In this document: in pieces, positions 5,552 to 8,166 of the stretch
How positions within the stretch are numbered: the first letter of the stretch is position 1
How the letters are laid out: each line of letters opens with the position of its first letter
NCBI GenBank assembly: GCA_028723545.1
Contig: JAQYER010000073.1
Location: forward strand, 1-8,166
Direction of reading: 5' to 3'
Length of the DNA: 8,166 nt
From: Caryophanales bacterium
GTDB lineage: Bacteria > Bacillota_I > Bacilli_A > RFN20 > CAG-826
Notes under the pieces: generated by a model
Told to the model about the DNA's origin: nothing
The model's input: only the letters and a program-made list of their open reading frames with translations
Databases searched by the model: none
Program-made: the position numbers and the translations under genes

Positions 5552-7479
5552 TGTCTATTCTTTAATACAAATAATACGAAATCATTAATTGTATTTAGTT
5601 TTGAAAACATTTCGGTTGGAATAGAGATATCAAATTCCTCTTCAAGCGTGCTCAATAAAGTCATGAAGGTAAATGAATCTCCTCCTAAATCAGTAATGAT
5701 GTTTTGATTATTGCCTAATTTATCTTCTTCGACACATAAAATAGAAGATACAATTTTTCTGACTTTATTTGTAATTGAGGTTACTTCTTGTTGGTCAAAT
5801 TGTTCAAAACCAACATTTTCAATTATTGACAATTGTTTGAATAATTGAGGATTTTTTAAATATTCATCCACAATTTGATATTTTAATATTTTCATCGATG
5901 TATTGACTGGTAAATCATTTTGATAAATATATACTTTTTTAATTTTCATCGATGTTGGAAAACTATTATTAATAATTGAAATTTCTTTAATTAATTTTTC
6001 TTTCTCTTCGTCATTTATTTCTTTTTCTAATGAAATAATTAAAGAAACGATTTCATCATTATTAATTGGTAATCCCACGACAGTGTATTTATTAATAAAT
6101 GGTAAATTTACAAAATAACTTGCAATTTCATCTGGATACAAGTTTTCCCCATTTGAACCAATGACAACATCTTTAATTTTTCCTTTAATCCAAGTGTGTT
6201 CTGTTTCGTCCATAAAACCAATATCACCAGTATGGAAAAATCCTTCTTCATCCAATAATGAATCTTGCTCAATGCCATTGATTAAACGATATGAATGGAT
6301 TTGTGGAGATTTAATGCATAATTCGTTATCTTTAATTTTGTAAATAACATCAGTTAATGGAAATCCAATTGAACCTTTTAATCTTTGTTTAACATCATCA
6401 ATTGTTTCTACTGAAGTAACACCGACTTCAGTCATTCCATATCCATTGTTTAAAGGATAACCAATTCCATTAATAATCGATAATGTTTCTTTTGAAATAG
6501 AACTTCCTCCAGACACTAAAAAGCAAATCTTATTTCCAAAAACTTTCTTTTGGAAAATGTTTTTAAATAATTTTGTCGATGCAAATCCAGCTTCTCCAGA
6601 AGTAATAATTCCATTGTTGTAATCGATAAATTTATTAATAGTTTTTTGCATCTTTTCACTTTTTAATTTAATTGTGTTCTTGATGGATTTCGCTAAAGAA
6701 TCCCATAATAAAGGCACTCCAAAAATATGAGTGACTTTATATTTTTTCGCGCAATTTTGAATGTCAAAAGACGATAATGAATTAGGGAAGATAATAGTCA
6801 TTCCAAAAAATGTGTACCATAAAAAGACAGCAACAAATCCATAAATATGAGAGAAAGGAACAACCGCCATTAAACGGAGATCTCCTTTATCTTTTTTAAA
6901 CATTCCAGTTAATGAAGTATCAGGTATTTTTCGAGCAGATGCAATTTGCGCAACAATGTTTTTGTCAGAAAATACAAAAATTCTTGAATCACCAGTTGTT
7001 CCACTAGTGGAGAACGCTACTTTATTTCCATATTCATTCGAAATATATTTTTCATCGCTTATTTTAATTTCATTACTATTGATTGAATAGATATCGTATT
7101 GGCTATTTTTATCACTGATAATCGCTTTAGCGTTTCCTTCTTGGATTAATCTTTTTGTATCGGCTTCGCTTGATAATGGATTAATAATTAAAACATTATG
7201 TCCTGACATTAATATTGCCCAATAGATAACACACCATAAATATGAATTTTTCATTTTCAAGGCGACATAATCATTTTTATCTATATCTTTCAACAATTGC
7301 TTCAATTGAAATGCGTATTTGTAACACAATTCATAATAATCGGAATACGCTATTTTCTTTGTTTTATTGTTATTCTCATAAATAAAAATATATTTATGGT
7401 TGTTATGAGTTTTTCCAATATCAAAGATATCTTTAAATGTTTTTGAACTCGCTAAAAGATTATCTACTTGTACATACAT
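5548..7479 (-). CDS. Acyl-activating AMP-dependent ligase fused to a C-terminal acyl carrier domain
   Basis: The protein (643 residues from ATG 7479) adenylates a carboxylic acid, probably a fatty or other organic acid, and can load it on its own carrier domain. ANL motifs in order are STSGTTGDSR (157-166, the ATP loop, with Arg where the family usually has the PK lysine), PFSHIYG, YGMTE (347-351), TGD (417-419), GKIKDVVIGSNGENLYPDEI (433-452) and the C-terminal catalytic Lys530 in SMKILK. Residues ~567-643 form a PP-binding domain with the phosphopantetheine Ser602 in LGGDSF. There is no PlsC acyltransferase, condensation or reductase domain, so the acyl group must pass to a separate partner. 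Starts: ATG 7479 has AAGGAGA (7491-7497) 11 nt upstream and is preferred. ATG 7524 has no ribosome site and would be almost leaderless; the frame also extends to a TTG at 7578, but the promoter lies there. The stop codon overlaps that of the convergent hydrolase gene. It is divergent from the small membrane protein gene. Confidence 0.88.
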   Translation of the reverse strand: MYVQVDNLLASSKTFKDIFDIGKTHNNHKYIFIYENNNKTKKIAYSDYYELCYKYAFQLKQLLKDIDKNDYVALKMKNSYLWCVIYWAILMSGHNVLIINPLSSEADTKRLIQEGNAKAIISDKNSQYDIYSINSNEIKISDEKYISNEYGNKVAFSTSGTTGDSRIFVFSDKNIVAQIASARKIPDTSLTGMFKKDKGDLRLMAVVPFSHIYGFVAVFLWYTFFGMTIIFPNSLSSFDIQNCAKKYKVTHIFGVPLLWDSLAKSIKNTIKLKSEKMQKTINKFIDYNNGIITSGEAGFASTKLFKNIFQKKVFGNKICFLVSGGSSISKETLSIINGIGYPLNNGYGMTEVGVTSVETIDDVKQRLKGSIGFPLTDVIYKIKDNELCIKSPQIHSYRLINGIEQDSLLDEEGFFHTGDIGFMDETEHTWIKGKIKDVVIGSNGENLYPDEIASYFVNLPFINKYTVVGLPINNDEIVSLIISLEKEINDEEKEKLIKEISIINNSFPTSMKIKKVYIYQNDLPVNTSMKILKYQIVDEYLKNPQLFKQLSIIENVGFEQFDQQEVTSITNKVRKIVSSILCVEEDKLGNNQNIITDLGGDSFTFMTLLSTLEEEFDISIPTEMFSKLNTINDFVLFVLKNRH

Positions 7480-7531
7480 GGATTTTAATGTCTCCTTATG
7501 AGCTGAATATTTATCAATTTGCATATTTTTT

Positions 7532-7559
7532 ATTATAAAATATGTTATTAATTTATAAA
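7532..7559 (-). promoter_or_regulatory. Promoter of the ligase-ACP gene
   Basis: On the minus strand a perfect TATAAT (7532-7537) lies 16 nt from TTTATA (7554-7559, 4 of 6 consensus bases). Transcription would start near 7525, giving a leader of about 45 nt that contains the AAGGAGA ribosome site at 7491-7497. This supports initiation at ATG 7479 over the longer in-frame options. The DNA is very AT-rich, so chance matches are possible. Confidence 0.5.
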
Positions 7560-7568
7560 ATAATAAAA

Positions 7569-7574
7569 TATAAT
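7569..7574 (+). promoter_or_regulatory. -10 box for the small membrane protein gene, with Shine-Dalgarno at 7585-7588
   Basis: A perfect TATAAT sits 28 nt before the ATG at 7597. It is followed by GAGG (7585-7588) 8 nt before the ATG, so the predicted leader is short (~16 nt). The -35 is poor (TTATTA at 7545-7550, 18-nt spacing) and overlaps the spacer of the opposing ligase promoter. The two divergent promoters therefore compete for the same ~45 bp. Confidence 0.45.
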
Positions 7575-7596
7575 ACAAGCAATTGAGGAATTAAAA

Positions 7597-7881
7597 ATGG
7601 AAAATGATAATCAAGCCAAAACAAAAATAATTGACCCTAGTTATATTGTTTCATCAATAATTATTGTTATTTGTATTGCTTTATTTGGCATTGAATATTT
7701 AGTCAATGAAACATTAAATGTTGGCTATTTAGTTATTTGGTTTTGTATTGATACCGGAATATTCTTCACAAAATATTATAAAGAAAGAAAAAAACATGAA
7801 TTAGCAGTAGCAATCGGTTATTCAATATTTGCATTGATTTCGGTTGTATTATATTTCTTAATGCTATTTCATGTAATTTAA
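7597..7881 (+). CDS. Small three-helix membrane protein of unknown function
   Basis: The 94-residue protein has a short polar N-terminus and three hydrophobic segments (about 17-37, 42-58 and 72-92). A strongly basic loop, KYYKERKKHE (about 59-68), lies between the second and third. By the positive-inside rule that loop should face the cytoplasm. The layout and the aromatic-K-Y...K-K-K-H-E-L pattern resemble a family of ~100-residue Firmicutes membrane proteins (DUF6442-like, from memory), often found near small XRE-type regulators; no regulator is seen here. The start is supported by GAGG 8 nt upstream and a TATAAT box. The stop is only 2 nt before the tRNA-Leu gene, so the two are probably on one transcript unless a tRNA promoter lies inside this gene. 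Hand-counted G+C over bases 7621-7860 is about 24%, the lowest stretch I counted. Its function is unknown. Confidence 0.75.
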   Translation: MENDNQAKTKIIDPSYIVSSIIIVICIALFGIEYLVNETLNVGYLVIWFCIDTGIFFTKYYKERKKHELAVAIGYSIFALISVVLYFLMLFHVI

Positions 7882-7883
7882 TT

Positions 7884-7967
7884 GCAGCTGTGGCGGAATT
7901 GGTAGACGCAGAAGAATCAGAATCTTCCATCTTTGATGTGCAAGTTCAAGTCTTGTCAGCTGCACCA
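7884..7967 (+). tRNA. tRNA-Leu, anticodon CAG
   Basis: The 84-nt gene folds as a class II tRNA. The acceptor arms GCAGCTG (7884-7890) and CAGCTGC (7957-7963) pair fully. The D arm is GCG...CGC with GGTAG in its loop. The anticodon stem is GAAGA/TCTTC, with loop ATCAGAA giving anticodon CAG (7918-7920), which reads CUG. A long variable arm CATC-TTT-GATG follows, then a T arm with TTCAAGT loop. Discriminator A and an encoded CCA end it at 7967. No T-rich terminator follows; instead a gene remnant starts at the next base. Confidence 0.97.
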
Positions 7968-8166
7968 TCTAAGAAGCATAGGTATGATACTCGTGATTAT
8001 GCCTTTATTCATAATAAATGGCTTACTTTAAACTCCCATCAAATTTCAATTTTCACTGACAGAATAGAAATCATGTCTCACGGTGGATTGGCTATTGACC
8101 AAGACGAAAACGGGTTTTATAACGGGGCAAGTTTGCCAGTTAACGATGTTCTAGCATCAATTTTTC
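7968..8166 (+). pseudogene. 5'-truncated remnant of a RecG-C-terminal/AlbA-type ATP-binding protein, running off the window
   Basis: The frame starting at 7968 stays open to the window end (66 residues). It carries RDYAFIH-like sequence, then ISIFTDRIEIMSHGGL and GASLPVNDVLASIF. This is the pattern of the HATPase_c_4 / RecG-like C-terminal domain of AlbA_2 'divergent AAA-4' regulators, where one sees HRDY..., F.DRIEI.SPGG and G.S.PRNP.LA..F. The whole N-terminal part (AlbA DNA-binding-like domain) is missing. There is no ATG or ribosome site before the domain: the first in-frame ATG (within IEIMSHGG) is inside it, and the open frame simply runs back through the tRNA. Hand-counted G+C is about 36%, against about 24% in the gene before the tRNA. 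The most likely origin is insertion or deletion at the tRNA 3' end that removed the 5' part of the gene. Domain assignment is from pattern memory on a short segment. Confidence 0.7.

Noticed and set aside
5885..5960. Short direct repeat around TTTTCATCGATGT
   Set aside because: It arises from two similar peptide segments (TSMKIKK and TSMKILK) in the ligase coding sequence and is not a DNA repeat element.
6161..6343. Plus-strand 60-residue open frame inside the ligase gene
   Set aside because: It overlaps conserved ligase motifs (TGD, GKIKD) on the other strand and has no supporting signals.
2595..7479. An Ole-type (beta-lactone/olefin) biosynthesis cluster: SDR + alpha/beta hydrolase + AMP-ligase
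   Set aside because: There is no OleA thiolase, the ligase carries an ACP domain unlike OleC, the SDR has an unrelated C-terminal half, and the genes are not in one operon.
1..8166. CRISPR arrays, insertion sequences, rRNA genes, riboswitches
   Set aside because: I found no regularly spaced repeats, transposase motifs, rRNA signatures or leader structures; the only sizeable intergenic region (2415-2594) is accounted for by divergent promoters.

Overview
This is an AT-rich stretch of chromosome from a low-G+C bacterium. The codon usage, Shine-Dalgarno sites, TATAAT/TACAAT promoter boxes and gene content suggest an uncultured Bacilli or Mollicutes-like gut lineage, but I cannot name a species from the sequence. 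All seven complete reading frames end in TAA. About thirty tryptophans are encoded by TGG and at most one by TGA.

Left part (1-2414): the 3' end of a xylulokinase gene (xylB) on the plus strand faces a class II fructose-bisphosphate aldolase gene (fba) on the minus strand. A 12-bp bidirectional hairpin terminator lies between them. Both enzymes belong to central sugar metabolism.

Middle part (2415-5551): a 180-bp divergent promoter region separates fba from a plus-strand operon of three tightly packed genes, with gaps of 2 and 3 nt. These are a ~521-residue extended SDR (NAD(P)-dependent epimerase/dehydratase type) with a long, unusual C-terminal half, a MutT-like Nudix hydrolase, and a membrane-anchored alpha/beta hydrolase. 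The hydrolase is interrupted by a single in-frame TGA. The Ser is on one side of it and the Asp and His on the other, so either TGA is read as Trp or the gene carries a nonsense mutation.

Right part (5548-8166): an acyl-activating AMP-ligase fused to a C-terminal acyl carrier domain is convergent with the hydrolase, and their stop codons overlap. The ligase is divergent from a small three-helix membrane protein, and the two promoters sit face to face. A tRNA-Leu(CAG) gene starts 2 nt after the membrane-protein stop. Directly at the tRNA 3' CCA begins a 5'-truncated remnant of a RecG-C-terminal/AlbA-type ATP-binding protein with clearly higher G+C. This looks like recombination or integration at a tRNA 3' end.

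Working hypothesis, inference only: the membrane-anchored hydrolase and the ligase-ACP may form a local lipid or acyl-group handling unit. The points most worth checking are the in-frame TGA, the degenerate treble-clef-like module at the end of the SDR protein, and the tRNA/remnant junction.
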